The notes beneath the pieces were generated by a model, which had not been told where the DNA came from, did no database searches, and was given only the letters and a program-made list of their open reading frames with translations. DNA of 64,000 bases from Oceanococcus atlanticus (GTDB taxonomy: Bacteria; Pseudomonadota; Gammaproteobacteria; Nevskiales; Oceanococcaceae). Below, piece after piece: positions 1 through 8,100 of this stretch. The translations under genes and the position numbers were made by a program. Every line of letters begins with the position of its first letter. Positions within the stretch are counted from its first letter, which is position 1. The stretch spans positions 620,001-684,000 of the forward strand of contig NZ_AQQV01000003.1 of assembly GCF_002088235.1 (NCBI RefSeq). Reading direction: 5' to 3'.

Positions 1-565
1 CTTGCGCGTCATAGCCATGGTTGATGCTGTTGACCACGATGTTGTTCACATCCAGCAGCAGCTGGCAATCGGCTTCATCGAGCACTGCACAGATGAACTC
101 CAGCTCGCTCATACGGGCGCCGGGCGCGGCATAGTAAGACACGTTTTCAACCGCCACCGGGCGCTGCAGATGCGCCTGAACGGCCCGAATACGCGCGGCC
201 ACGTAGTGCACTGCGTCCTCAGTGAACGGAATCGGCATGAGGTCATACATATGACCCTGATCGCCACAGGCACTGAGGTGCTCGGAATAGCTGACCACCT
301 CGTGCTGATCCAGAAAACCCTTGAGGCGGTCAAGAAAGTCACGGTCGAGCGGACGTGGGCCACCCAGGTCCAGAGACAGACCATGGCAGTACAAGGGCTT
401 GTGCCTGAGCGCTTCGGCAAACTGCCGGCCCAGGCGTCCGCCCAGCCCCATCCAGTTCTCCGGCGCGACTTCAATGAAGTCGACATTTTCCGGCGGCCTG
501 TCGAGGAACTGCGGCAGGAAATCCCGCCGCAGCCCCAGACCAGCCGCAGCCAGTTGTGATGACAT
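1..565 (-). CDS. bufB: DUF692 / MNIO RiPP-modifying enzyme (BufB-like), C-terminus off window
   Basis: Translation of the reverse strand from the ATG at 565 gives the N-terminal ~188 residues of a DUF692 (MNIO, multinuclear non-haem iron) enzyme. Family signatures follow in order: [40 protein letters not shown] and [17 protein letters not shown]; the His, Glu, Asp and Asn in these motifs are the expected iron ligands of a TIM-barrel fold. In characterised bufferin systems this enzyme converts precursor cysteines to thiooxazole-type rings in the cytoplasm. The gene starts 10 nt after the precursor stop codon, with no clear ribosome site, so it is probably translationally coupled to it. The C-terminal third, and any BufC partner (DUF2063 type), lie outside the window. 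The family call is sure; the bufferin role is inferred from the neighbour. Confidence 0.93.
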   Translation of the reverse strand, partial: MSSQLAAAGLGLRRDFLPQFLDRPPENVDFIEVAPENWMGLGGRLGRQFAEALRHKPLYCHGLSLDLGGPRPLDRDFLDRLKGFLDQHEVVSYSEHLSACGDQGHMYDLMPIPFTEDAVHYVAARIRAVQAHLQRPVAVENVSYYAAPGARMSELEFICAVLDEADCQLLLDVNNIVVNSINHGYDAQ

Positions 566-575
566 CAGCGCGCGA

Positions 576-983
576 TCACTTGCCGATCATGCGGTCCATG
601 GTGGACTGGTTGCCACCACACTTGCCTTCACCGCACTTGCCTTCACCACATTTGGCTTCCGATGCCTTGGAACCGCCGCAACGGCCTTCACCGCATTTGG
701 CTTCGCTGGCTTTGGCGCCGCCGCACTTGCCCTCACCACACTTGGCTTCACCACATTTGGCCTCACCGCATTTGGCTTCGCCACATTTGGCCTCACCCGC
801 TTTGCTGCCGCCGCAACGGCCTTCGCCACATTTGGCTTCCGCCAGCTGCATGTAACCGTTGCCCAGATCCGTGGCCTGGAACGGATTGGCTTCGGCATGA
901 ACGCCGCCGGACAACGCCATGGACAGGGCCAGTGCCGAACCCGACGTCAAAACGATGGATTTGCCGATTTCTTTCTTCAACAT
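576..983 (-). CDS. bufA: Bufferin-like RiPP precursor with twelve E-x-K/R-C-G cysteines
   Basis: A 135-residue secreted precursor. Residues 1-30 form a signal peptide ending VHA, with a possible second cleavage after EA. Residues 49-124 are built from [10 protein letters not shown] and EGRCG pentapeptides carrying twelve cysteines (52, 57, 67, 72, 77, 82, 87, 97, 102, 112, 117, 122), and no cysteine lies outside the motif. EGKCG-type cysteines are the known substrate of DUF692 enzymes in bufferins, which bind copper in the periplasm. I chose ATG 983 because AAGGAG sits 8 nt upstream of it; a GTG at 992 overlaps that ribosome site and would have none of its own. The gene heads an operon with the downstream MNIO gene. 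Copper as the ligand, and modification of every cysteine, are inferred from the family. Confidence 0.9.
   Translation of the reverse strand: MLKKEIGKSIVLTSGSALALSMALSGGVHAEANPFQATDLGNGYMQLAEAKCGEGRCGGSKAGEAKCGEAKCGEAKCGEAKCGEGKCGGAKASEAKCGEGRCGGSKASEAKCGEGKCGEGKCGGNQSTMDRMIGK
612..839 (-). repeat. Imperfect 15-bp tandem repeat coding for E-x-K/R-C-G units
   Basis: The core of the precursor gene consists of 15-bp units arranged in blocks of 2, 5, 2 and 3 separated by GSKAG-, GAKAS- or GSKAS-type spacers. The near identity of the units and their block arrangement suggest growth by slippage or unequal exchange, so copy number may vary between strains. The pattern is a coding repeat, not a CRISPR array. 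Confidence 0.9.
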
Positions 984-1192
984 GCTGTTCACTCCTTGCG
1001 ATCAAACAATACCCCGGACGGGGATAACAAACCGAGATTACATTTCTCTGAACCAGCAGACCGTGGCGTCGGCGTAAAACTCACACAAGCCGCCAAAAAA
1101 GCGCGCATGAACCTTGTCCTGGATGCGACATTCACGCGCCGGATCGTGCACACTTGGCGGCTGTTCAACTTGGCGAAAAACAGCACGCACCT
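984..1192. promoter_or_regulatory. Divergent promoter region, bufferin operon / SDR gene
   Basis: This 209-bp gap separates the leftward bufferin operon from the rightward SDR gene and must hold both promoters. I see the precursor ribosome site (AAGGAG, complement of 992-997) but no convincing sigma-70 pair or palindromic operator. Bufferin operons elsewhere are often under ECF sigma or copper control; neither can be shown here. Confidence 0.45.
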
Positions 1193-1987
1193 ATGTCTTC
1201 GACCACCAAATACATTTTCATCACGGGCGCAGCAGCCGGCATCGGCAAAGCTTGCGCACAAGCCTTTCACCGTGAAGGCTGGCATGTGGGTCTGTATGAC
1301 ATCGACAAAGCCGGTTGTCAGAAGCTGGCCGAGGAACTGGGCAATCAACGCGTGACGTTTGGACGGCTGGATGTCACCGATCCGCTGGAGTGGAAAAACA
1401 CCCTCAGTGCCTTTTGCGAGGTCAGCGGTGGGCAGCTGCACGGCGTGCTCAATAATGCTGGGGTGCTCAGCTCCGGCGAATTTCAGGACATCGATCTTGA
1501 AACCCAGCACCGCATGGTGGATATCAACGTCAAAGGTGTGATGAACGGCTGCCATCTGGCTTTTCCATATCTGCGTGACACGCCGCAGGCCTGCCTCATC
1601 AATATGGCCTCAGCCTCAGCGATATACGGCCAGGCCGACCTCGCCACCTATTCTTCCAGCAAGTTCTTTGTCCGCGGACTGACCGAGGCATTGGATCTGG
1701 AATGGTCGAAGTACGACATTCGTGTGGTCGATATCTGGCCGCTGTTCGTGCGCACCGCCATGATCGACAACCTCGACAAAGCCCAGAGCGTCAAGAACAT
1801 GGGCGTCAAACTCACCCCCGACGACGTGGCCAAAACCGTTATCAAAGCCGCCACCTACCGCGGCGCCATACCCAAAGTGCACTGGACCGTAGGCTTCTCC
1901 ACCAAAGCCCTGTATCAAGCAGTTAAGATGGCGCCCCTGTGGTTAACCCGACAGATCAACCAGCGACTGACCCGCGCCCCTCACTAA
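1193..1987 (+). CDS. Short-chain dehydrogenase/reductase family oxidoreductase
   Basis: A 264-residue classical SDR. TGAAAGIG near residues 10-17 is the Rossmann nucleotide-binding motif (TGxxxGxG), and DIDKAG follows at the end of the second strand. NNAG (NNAGVLS) is the central motif, and the catalytic set is the Ser in NMASASA, then YSSSK (Tyr and Lys). An acidic Asp at the end of strand two favours NAD(H). ATG 1193 was chosen because it begins the fold directly; the 13 upstream in-frame residues do not resemble the family. The substrate cannot be told from sequence. The STAS gene follows 17 nt later on the same strand, so the two probably share a transcript. The C-terminus (residues ~225-264) is hydrophobic and basic, which suggests membrane association. 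Confidence 0.9.
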   Translation: MSSTTKYIFITGAAAGIGKACAQAFHREGWHVGLYDIDKAGCQKLAEELGNQRVTFGRLDVTDPLEWKNTLSAFCEVSGGQLHGVLNNAGVLSSGEFQDIDLETQHRMVDINVKGVMNGCHLAFPYLRDTPQACLINMASASAIYGQADLATYSSSKFFVRGLTEALDLEWSKYDIRVVDIWPLFVRTAMIDNLDKAQSVKNMGVKLTPDDVAKTVIKAATYRGAIPKVHWTVGFSTKALYQAVKMAPLWLTRQINQRLTRAPH

Positions 1988-2004
1988 GGACAACATTGCG
2001 AATC

Positions 2005-2343
2005 ATGGAGATTCATTCCGAGACGGTTAACGGCATTTTCGTGGTTTACCCGCAAGGCCCACTGGATGCAGATGCCGCGCCTCGCCTTACCGAAATCAGT
2101 GCCCGCATGGCGGCTCACGACGGTCAATGCAGCGCCATAGCCCTGGCCGATGTCAGCTTTGTCGACTCCACCGGCATCGGCGCCCTAGTTTCCATTCACA
2201 AGCAGCTAAAAGCCTTCGACAAGACCGTCTGCTTCGTCGGCGCCAAGGGCCAACCTGCAGACATGCTGAGCTTTCTGCGTATTGATCAGGTGATTCCCAC
2301 CTACCCATCTTTGGACGACATGCGCCGCGAACGCGGCCTGTAG
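2005..2343 (+). CDS. STAS-domain anti-sigma factor antagonist (SpoIIAA-like)
   Basis: A 112-residue single STAS domain. The loop FVDSTGIGALV (residues 52-62) carries the conserved phosphorylatable serine (Ser55), the hallmark of SpoIIAA/RsbV antagonists, which bind a switch-kinase anti-sigma factor when dephosphorylated. No partner kinase, PP2C phosphatase or sigma factor is in the window, so the target is unknown. ATG 2005 was chosen because it opens the first strand of the domain; AAGGA lies 14 nt upstream, a long spacing, and an in-frame TTG at 1996 is better placed (5 nt) and would add three residues. The gene ends at a strong hairpin that overlaps the convergent cytochrome gene. Confidence 0.88.
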   Translation: MEIHSETVNGIFVVYPQGPLDADAAPRLTEISARMAAHDGQCSAIALADVSFVDSTGIGALVSIHKQLKAFDKTVCFVGAKGQPADMLSFLRIDQVIPTYPSLDDMRRERGL

Positions 2344-2350
2344 CCAGGCC

Positions 2351-2380
2351 AGCAAGATTACGGCTTGGTAATCTTGCTTT
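2351..2380 (+). terminator. Terminator of the SDR-STAS unit, inside the convergent cytochrome gene
   Basis: An 11-bp perfect stem (AGCAAGATTAC at 2351-2361 with GTAATCTTGCT at 2368-2378) and a 6-nt loop are followed by a short T run (2378-2380). It begins 8 nt after the STAS stop codon. Its right arm codes for the last residues of the convergent cytochrome, so the sequence has two roles. The short T run makes efficiency uncertain. Confidence 0.65.
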
Positions 2381-2729
2381 GCGCCATGTATTCGATCAGA
2401 TCGATGAATTGCTCATCCGTGCAATCAGTACACATGCCCATGGGCGGCATGCCTATCCAGCCTGATTTGGTGCGCTTGAGCAGCATTTCCCGCCCCTGAT
2501 CAATCCGCGCAGCCCAAGCCGTCGCATCGCCAGTGCGCGGCGCGCCGGCTGACCCGCTGGCATGACAGCTGATGCAGCTGCGGTTGTACAGTGTCATGGT
2601 CGCTTCGCTGGCTTGGATTACGGGCTCTGGCGTAGCAACAGGCGTATTCGTTCCGCCGCCGTTACAGGCTGTCATCAAAACCAAAAGCACCCCGCACAGT
2701 GGCCAGGCCACGGTGTATGTCTTTGTCAT
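2358..2729 (-). CDS. Lipoprotein cytochrome c5-type monohaem protein
   Basis: A 123-residue c-type cytochrome. The N-terminus is a lipoprotein signal peptide with lipobox LMTAC (Cys22), followed by a Pro/Thr/Ala-rich linker. CISCH at residues 52-56 is the haem site, and a Met in the GMPPMGM stretch is the likely sixth ligand. A second Cys pair (CTDC) just after it is typical of the cytochrome c5 group. It probably works as a membrane-tethered periplasmic electron carrier. It lies downstream of the acylase gene on the same strand, separated from it by a 137-bp gap with a hairpin, so it may have its own promoter. The family assignment is firm; the redox partner is unknown. Confidence 0.92.
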   Translation of the reverse strand: MTKTYTVAWPLCGVLLVLMTACNGGGTNTPVATPEPVIQASEATMTLYNRSCISCHASGSAGAPRTGDATAWAARIDQGREMLLKRTKSGWIGMPPMGMCTDCTDEQFIDLIEYMAQSKITKP

Positions 2730-2813
2730 TGTTGTGGTGTCTCACTCCCCTCGGTTTCACCAATGTACCGTGATCCGGCCAGAAATTCAGGTGATACCCG
2801 GGACTCAAGACCT

Positions 2814-2848
2814 GTGTGCCAGCCCGCAGCCACCGCGGGCTGACACAC
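2814..2848 (-). terminator. Hairpin after the penicillin acylase gene
   Basis: The sequence pairs 2814-2827 with 2835-2848 (13 bp with one C-A mismatch, 7-nt loop), 18 nt past the acylase stop codon. No T run follows on either strand, so it is either a weak or Rho-assisted terminator or a 3' end stabiliser. Confidence 0.45.
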
Positions 2849-2865
2849 ATTAAGACGCAGAAGGT

Positions 2866-5460
2866 CTAGTCGACCCGCTCGAAGCCGATGATCTCGTTCC
2901 AGCTGCCACGATCCTGATGCGGCATGGTCAAGCATGGACCGATGATGCCGGACAGAGAGCAGACGTCGTCGCGGTGATGAATGCGACGGAAATCCTCTGG
3001 ATCGGCAGAGCCATATTCGGCTTCCAGACGCGTGCGTGCCTCGGCCAGGCCATCCTGTATCCACTGATTCACGCTTTTACCCTGCAGGTAATCCAGCCGC
3101 AGCGGAATACCCGAAATACCTGGATTCAGGGCCTTGAGTACCAGATTATCCAGCGGAGAAGCATCGTATTCGTGGCTGCCCACGATGGACATGTGGCGGT
3201 AGTACGACGGCGGCAACAGATCCTGCAGCATCATCTCGCGCACGGCATCCACGAACACATCGAAGATGGTTTCGGCTGGACGATCGCGTGCCTCTTCATC
3301 CTCGATGTCGATAGCGGGGTTGTAGTGCAATTGATCCCAGGCCAGCAGGATTTCAGCCAAGGCTGCCTCTGCAGGCTCCAGCACGCCAGCCTGATGTGCT
3401 GCACTGATCAAAGGCAGCCACGGCGCGGCGCGCACGTCCAGACGACCTGACAGCTTGTCCATTTCAATCAGGTCTTCGAAACTGATTTTGTCCGCCGCCG
3501 CCAACTGCTGCTCCCAGTTCACATTGCGCTGGATCGGCCCGGCCGGTCGGGTTGAAGCATCACCACCGACATTCTCACCCCAGCCAATGGCCGGCTTGTT
3601 GTTCCAGTTGGTCACGTAACCCTGCTGCGGATTGAGCACCTGTGGCGTTTCCGCAAAGCTCAAGAAACCCAGATGATCGTGCTCGCCGGTGCCGCGACTG
3701 GGGAAGCGCAGATCCGTGCCTGGCGCCCGGCGTGGATGCAAGCCGGGATGAAAATACGCGGCATTGCCATCGGCATCGATCATCATGGTGTTCTCGTTCC
3801 AGGTCACCTTCTCCATCGCAGCCTTGAACTCATTGTAATTGCGCGCCTGTTGCCAACCGATAATGCCCTCGATGGTGTCCACTTCACGTTTCCACATGGC
3901 GTACTGCACGCTGCGGGCGTAGTTGCCATCCTCACTGCGCGCTACGACCGGGCCATGCACCGTGCGACAAACCTCGAACGTTTCCGAAAACAGTGGCGGC
4001 AAAATCGGTACACCTTGCGGCGCTTCGCGATAGTTCACCGTCTCTTCGCGACAGTCCATGGTTTTCACTTCGCCATTGTGCAGATACTGGTTGGGGCCAT
4101 CACCAACCGAGGTGTCTTCAATGAAGCTGTCGATGGTTTTGGAATAGCCGGTGGTCACACCCCAGGCCACACGTTCGTTGTAACCAATCCCGATCACCGG
4201 CAACCCCGGCACGGTAGCACCGCGCGCATGCACACCACCGCCGTGCACCTCAAGTTCGACCAGCAGGCTGGGATAACCGTAGCCCAACTGCGGCCCGTTG
4301 ATCAGCAAGGGCATACCGTTAGCTGATTTTTCCCGCGTGACGATGGCCATGTAAGAGCCGCCGTGCAATCCACGCATGTACTCGATGACATTCTGCGCCG
4401 CCTCAGCCGCCGGATTGGCGACTGTCTGCTTGAGAATCGGCAGGCCGGCCGGTTCAGGATAATCGCCGGTGCCCGGCCCCTCGGCCAGTTCAGCCGGCAG
4501 CGTTTCGACGAAATCTGCCAATGCATTGAACGCAGCTTCACGCTGGTTGGCCGGCGTGCCCATATTGGTAAAGGTGCCCTCGCTGGCTGGAATCGTCACC
4601 GCCGCTTTGGGGTCATCAATCCACAAAATGTCCTGCAGGATGTCACGCGCTCGTGCTTTGCCGTGCATCTCCTGCAAGGCTTTGAGCGCCTCGACCGTTT
4701 TCATTTCATAGCTGCCATCGGACGCGACCTGACGGGTCATCAACACGCCAGCAGCCATGATGTCGCTGAGTGAGAAGCGCTGCGGCAAGGTGGTCAGCAG
4801 GACAAATTCAGCCGGCAACAGCACCGGATTGAGTGTCACCTCCCCGATACGCTGATTAACCCCATCGCGATAGCCAATAGCCGCCTGCTGCGCTGCCTCC
4901 GACAGCCCATCGAACATGGCCTGATATTCCGCTTCGGTGTAGGTCAGGGTGCGAGCCTGCACATCATCCGGCACCGCCGAGGGGCCCGTCAGCTCAGCCA
5001 GCGTACCCTTGGCTTGGCGGCGCACGCCGTCCATCAGGAACAGACGCTGAACGGCCATGATGTAACCCGCACCGAACCACACATCTTCAACAGACTCGGC
5101 GTGCACTGCGGGCACCCCGAACTCATCCAGATAAATACGCACACCTTCGCGCGGTTCATAGTCTGGCTGACGATCAGTAATGTCCTGGAAACGGCCGTCC
5201 TTGAACTCCGAGTTCCAGTACATCAGGCGTTGATCATCGATGTGATCACCGAAATCAGCCGGGTTGCCGGTCAGCGTCCCCACCGCCTGCCCGTCGACCG
5301 AAACGTGGCCGGATTGCCCCGGCGGCAACAAGTTGGAGACGCGCATCTGCACGTTTTCGCCGCCTTGATGCACGCCCGATCCGTCGCGCCCTCCACTGGT
5401 ATTGCAACCACTCAACAGCACAGCAATCAGGCCGCACAGCAGCACGTTTTTCTTTCGCAT
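2866..5460 (-). CDS. Penicillin acylase family Ntn-hydrolase, lipoprotein
   Basis: An 864-residue precursor of the penicillin/acylhomoserine-lactone acylase family, which cleaves amide bonds after autoprocessing into alpha and beta chains. The N-terminus is a lipoprotein signal (LLSGC, Cys19). An alpha-chain core (VRIYLDEFGVPAVHAES, then GAGYIMAVQRLFLMD) is followed by a spacer. The predicted beta-chain nucleophile is the Ser of LHGGSYMA (about residue 369), followed by NGPQLGYGYPSL, with the family Asn in TNWNNKP. ATG 5460 follows GAGAGAATC; a GTG at 5475 would only extend the signal peptide. Length fits the PvdQ/aculeacin-acylase/QuiP size class. The substrate could be N-acyl homoserine lactones, beta-lactams or other acyl amides; sequence does not decide. 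A lipid anchor implies a periplasmic or outer-membrane site. Confidence 0.92.
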   Translation of the reverse strand: MRKKNVLLCGLIAVLLSGCNTSGGRDGSGVHQGGENVQMRVSNLLPPGQSGHVSVDGQAVGTLTGNPADFGDHIDDQRLMYWNSEFKDGRFQDITDRQPDYEPREGVRIYLDEFGVPAVHAESVEDVWFGAGYIMAVQRLFLMDGVRRQAKGTLAELTGPSAVPDDVQARTLTYTEAEYQAMFDGLSEAAQQAAIGYRDGVNQRIGEVTLNPVLLPAEFVLLTTLPQRFSLSDIMAAGVLMTRQVASDGSYEMKTVEALKALQEMHGKARARDILQDILWIDDPKAAVTIPASEGTFTNMGTPANQREAAFNALADFVETLPAELAEGPGTGDYPEPAGLPILKQTVANPAAEAAQNVIEYMRGLHGGSYMAIVTREKSANGMPLLINGPQLGYGYPSLLVELEVHGGGVHARGATVPGLPVIGIGYNERVAWGVTTGYSKTIDSFIEDTSVGDGPNQYLHNGEVKTMDCREETVNYREAPQGVPILPPLFSETFEVCRTVHGPVVARSEDGNYARSVQYAMWKREVDTIEGIIGWQQARNYNEFKAAMEKVTWNENTMMIDADGNAAYFHPGLHPRRAPGTDLRFPSRGTGEHDHLGFLSFAETPQVLNPQQGYVTNWNNKPAIGWGENVGGDASTRPAGPIQRNVNWEQQLAAADKISFEDLIEMDKLSGRLDVRAAPWLPLISAAHQAGVLEPAEAALAEILLAWDQLHYNPAIDIEDEEARDRPAETIFDVFVDAVREMMLQDLLPPSYYRHMSIVGSHEYDASPLDNLVLKALNPGISGIPLRLDYLQGKSVNQWIQDGLAEARTRLEAEYGSADPEDFRRIHHRDDVCSLSGIIGPCLTMPHQDRGSWNEIIGFERVD

Positions 5461-5766
5461 GATTCTCTCTCGCACACAGCAAACACGCTTCTTCGCGCGC
5501 CTCTTGGCATCGATTCAAACGACGGCAAGAGTCATAAGTAACTTGAACTATTTTCTTTATAAATCTGTTTTTCTTGAGTTTTTAAAAATTCACAAAACCC
5601 TGAAAAAGAGCATGGAGATGCGCTAGCCGACATCTCGTTTCATGACGCTACCTGAGTGCAGCCGGAATGTGCAGCGCAGAGGATGCGGTAGCGCTTGCGA
5701 CCAATGTTACCAGTCGATAACATCGCGAGCTCCATTCACCGCGTCATAACAGCAGGAGTCCGGCCC
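5461..5766. promoter_or_regulatory. AT-rich divergent promoter region with a candidate operator at 5704-5723
   Basis: This 306-bp gap between two outward-facing genes has a very AT-rich core (about 5535-5600) unlike its surroundings, as expected for promoters. Near the dehydrogenase start lies a perfect 6-bp inverted repeat, ATGTTA (5704-5709) and TAACAT (5718-5723), spaced by 8 nt. This has the form of a TetR- or GntR-type operator. No regulator gene is adjacent. Confidence 0.5.
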
Positions 5767-6909
5767 ATGAATCTGGAATTCAGCGCCGAAGAGAAAGCTT
5801 TCCAGCAGGAAGTCCGCGAGTGGCTGCGCGCCAACAAACCCGATTTCCCGCCCTCCCTCACGCATTCGCGTGAACAAACCCTGGCCTGGGAACAGACGCT
5901 GGCCAGCAAAGGCTGGCTGGCCACCGGCTGGCCCAAGCAATATGGCGGCACCGGCTGGACCGCGACCCAACGCTACATCTGGGACACCGAATGCGCGCTG
6001 GCCAATGTGCCCGGCGTGAACCCTTTCGGGGTCAGCATGTGTGGCCCGGTGATCATGGCCTTCGGCAACGACGAGCAGAAAGCCGAGCACCTTCCACATA
6101 TCGTCAACGCCACACGCTTGTGGTGCCAGGGCTACTCCGAGCCGGGCTCAGGTTCGGATCTGGCTTCGCTCAAGACACGTGCCGAACGCGACGGCGACGA
6201 TTACATCGTCAACGGCCAGAAAATCTGGACCACCAGCGCCCACATCGCGGACTGGATTTTCTGCCTGGTGCGCACCGACGCCAGCGGTCGCAAGCAGGAA
6301 GGCATCTCCTTTTTGCTCATCGACATGAAAACGCCGGGCATCGAAGTGCGCGAGATTCGCAGCATTGACGGCGCCCACCACCTCAACGAGGTGTTCTTCA
6401 AGGATGTGCGGGTGCCGGCCAAGAATCTGGTTGGTGAAGAAGGCAAAGGCTGGACCATCGCCAAGTTCCTGCTCGGTCATGAGCGCACCACGATTGCCGG
6501 TGTTCCGTTGTGCCAAGCACAGATCGAGGAACTCAAGGTGCTGCGAGATGCCGACCCCAATCTGCGCAACGACCCCAAGATCGACGAAGACATCGCCGCA
6601 CTGGAAGTGGACCTGCTGGCACTGGAGTACACCAACCTGCGTGCCCTGGAGCGCGCCGAGAGCGGCAAGCCACCGGGTCCGGAAAGCTCCGGCCTGAAGA
6701 TCAAAGGCACCGAGCTGCAGCAAGCCCTGGCTGAGTACAAGGTGGAAATGGGCGCCTACGCCAGCCTGCCGTGGCAGGCCGAGGCGATTGGAGAAGCTGC
6801 TTACGCCCAGGCCACGGCGGCCTACAACATTGGTCGTGCTTCCACCATTTATGGCGGCACCAACGAAATTCAGAAGAACGTCCTGGCGAAATTCGCCCTG
6901 GGCCTGTAA
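5767..6909 (+). CDS. Acyl-CoA dehydrogenase, larger-type subunit of a pair
   Basis: A 380-residue FAD-dependent acyl-CoA dehydrogenase that should oxidise an acyl-CoA to the 2,3-enoyl-CoA, passing electrons to ETF. The N-terminal helical domain begins FSAEEKAFQQEVREWL. The central FAD contacts WCQGYSEPGSGSDLASLKT and GQKIWTTSAH are intact. The C-terminal helical domain ends in IYGGTNEIQKNVLAKFALGL. ATG 5767 has AGGAG 9 nt upstream; 24 upstream in-frame residues do not belong to the family. It overlaps nothing and precedes a second dehydrogenase by 11 nt. Such pairs form alpha2beta2 enzymes for bulky CoA esters such as steroid side chains (FadE28/FadE29-like, IpdE1/IpdE2-like). The substrate class is inferred from the paired layout, not from a residue. 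Confidence 0.93.
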   Translation: MNLEFSAEEKAFQQEVREWLRANKPDFPPSLTHSREQTLAWEQTLASKGWLATGWPKQYGGTGWTATQRYIWDTECALANVPGVNPFGVSMCGPVIMAFGNDEQKAEHLPHIVNATRLWCQGYSEPGSGSDLASLKTRAERDGDDYIVNGQKIWTTSAHIADWIFCLVRTDASGRKQEGISFLLIDMKTPGIEVREIRSIDGAHHLNEVFFKDVRVPAKNLVGEEGKGWTIAKFLLGHERTTIAGVPLCQAQIEELKVLRDADPNLRNDPKIDEDIAALEVDLLALEYTNLRALERAESGKPPGPESSGLKIKGTELQQALAEYKVEMGAYASLPWQAEAIGEAAYAQATAAYNIGRASTIYGGTNEIQKNVLAKFALGL

Positions 6910-6920
6910 GGAGCTGACAC

Positions 6921-8081
6921 ATGGACTTTTCCTTCACTGAAGAACAAACCCTGCTCAAAGACAGCTTCCAGCGTTTTCTGCAGGATGCCTACGGCTTCGA
7001 GGACTACCGCAAGATCATCGAAACCGAACAGGGGTACAGCGCCGACACCTGGGCTCAGATGGGTGACCTGCAGTGGCAGGGCCTGCCCTTTTCCGATGCC
7101 GACGGCGGTCTAGGCTACGGCCATATCGAACTGCTGCTGCTGGCTGAAGAAATGGGCCGCGGACTGTGCGTGGAACCGTACATGGCCAATGTGGTCCTGG
7201 CCGGCCAGACCATCGCCAAGCTGGCCAGCGCCGAGCAGAAAAGCGCTTTGCTGCCAGGGCTGATGGACGGCTCGCGCCAGATCAGCCTGGCGCATGCTGA
7301 ACTCGGCGGGCGCTATCAAGCTCTGTGGTGCGAAACCAGCGCCAGCGAACAGGGCGACAGCTGGACGCTGAAAGGCCACAAATCCATGGTCCTGAATGCG
7401 CCCAACGCCGATCAGTTCCTGGTGGTGGCACGTATCAGCGGTGCCACCGATGAGGCCACAGGCCTGGGTGTGTTCCTGATCGACAAGGACGCCAGCGGCG
7501 TCAGCCTCAAAGCCAACAAGGTGCTGGGCGGCGGCGTGGCCGGCGAGCTGAGCCTGAACAACGTCGCCGCGCAGCGTCTCGGCGGCGAAGCTGGCGAGGT
7601 GATCGAAGATGTGCTGGATCTGGCCACCGCCTATTCCTGCGCAGATGCTTACGGCGCCATGCAGGCCCTGCTGGCCAAAACCGCGGAATACAGCAAAACC
7701 CGCAAACAGTTCGGCATGCCGCTGGGCGCGTTCCAGGTTCTGCAGCACCGCATGGTCGACATGTTCATCGAAGTGCAGCAAAGCCAGTCGATGATTCTGA
7801 TGGTGATGCTGCGCTTGTCCGACAGCGACCGGGCCGCACGTCAGAAAGCCGTGGCGGCCTGCAAGGCCTACATGCACAAAGCCAGCAAGTATGTGGCTCA
7901 GCAGGCCGTTCAGCTGCACGGCGGCATCGGTGTGACCGAAGAACTCGACATCGGCCACTACTTCCGTCGCCTGACCGCGTTCGGCAGCCTGTTCGGCGAT
8001 CGTACGCATCAGCTGCGCCGCCTCGCCTCACTCGACAAGGCGCAGCGTCAGGCTCAAGGCAAGCTGGCCAACGCGGCCTAG
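6921..8081 (+). CDS. Acyl-CoA dehydrogenase, second subunit of a pair
   Basis: A 386-residue acyl-CoA dehydrogenase homologue preceded by GGAG (6910-6913). It starts MDFSFTEEQTLLKDSFQRFL. The FAD-contact region is eroded (SLAHAELGGRY in place of the usual YxLTEPxxGSD), while the C-terminal domain keeps RKQFGMPLGAFQVLQHRMVDM and VQLHGGIGVTEELDIGHYFRR. Loss of canonical FAD contacts in one partner is usual for heterotetrameric enzymes in which only half the sites bind FAD. With the upstream gene it forms a two-gene operon closed by the terminator at 8101. It probably acts in beta-oxidation of a polycyclic or branched acyl-CoA; other genes of such a pathway are not in the window. Confidence 0.92.
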   Translation: MDFSFTEEQTLLKDSFQRFLQDAYGFEDYRKIIETEQGYSADTWAQMGDLQWQGLPFSDADGGLGYGHIELLLLAEEMGRGLCVEPYMANVVLAGQTIAKLASAEQKSALLPGLMDGSRQISLAHAELGGRYQALWCETSASEQGDSWTLKGHKSMVLNAPNADQFLVVARISGATDEATGLGVFLIDKDASGVSLKANKVLGGGVAGELSLNNVAAQRLGGEAGEVIEDVLDLATAYSCADAYGAMQALLAKTAEYSKTRKQFGMPLGAFQVLQHRMVDMFIEVQQSQSMILMVMLRLSDSDRAARQKAVAACKAYMHKASKYVAQQAVQLHGGIGVTEELDIGHYFRRLTAFGSLFGDRTHQLRRLASLDKAQRQAQGKLANAA

Positions 8082-8100
8082 GCAACAAGCCACAGTGAAA

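Noticed and set aside
2-559. A long rightward open frame over the DUF692 gene
   Set aside because: The reverse strand translates to a clear DUF692 protein with all family motifs; the rightward frame has no recognisable content.
612-839. Possible CRISPR-like array
   Set aside because: Units are 15 bp, in frame, code for a peptide motif and have no unique spacers.
321-1355. A 344-residue rightward frame with repeats of Phe/Thr/Ala
   Set aside because: It is the antisense reading of the 15-bp bufferin repeat and has no signal of its own.
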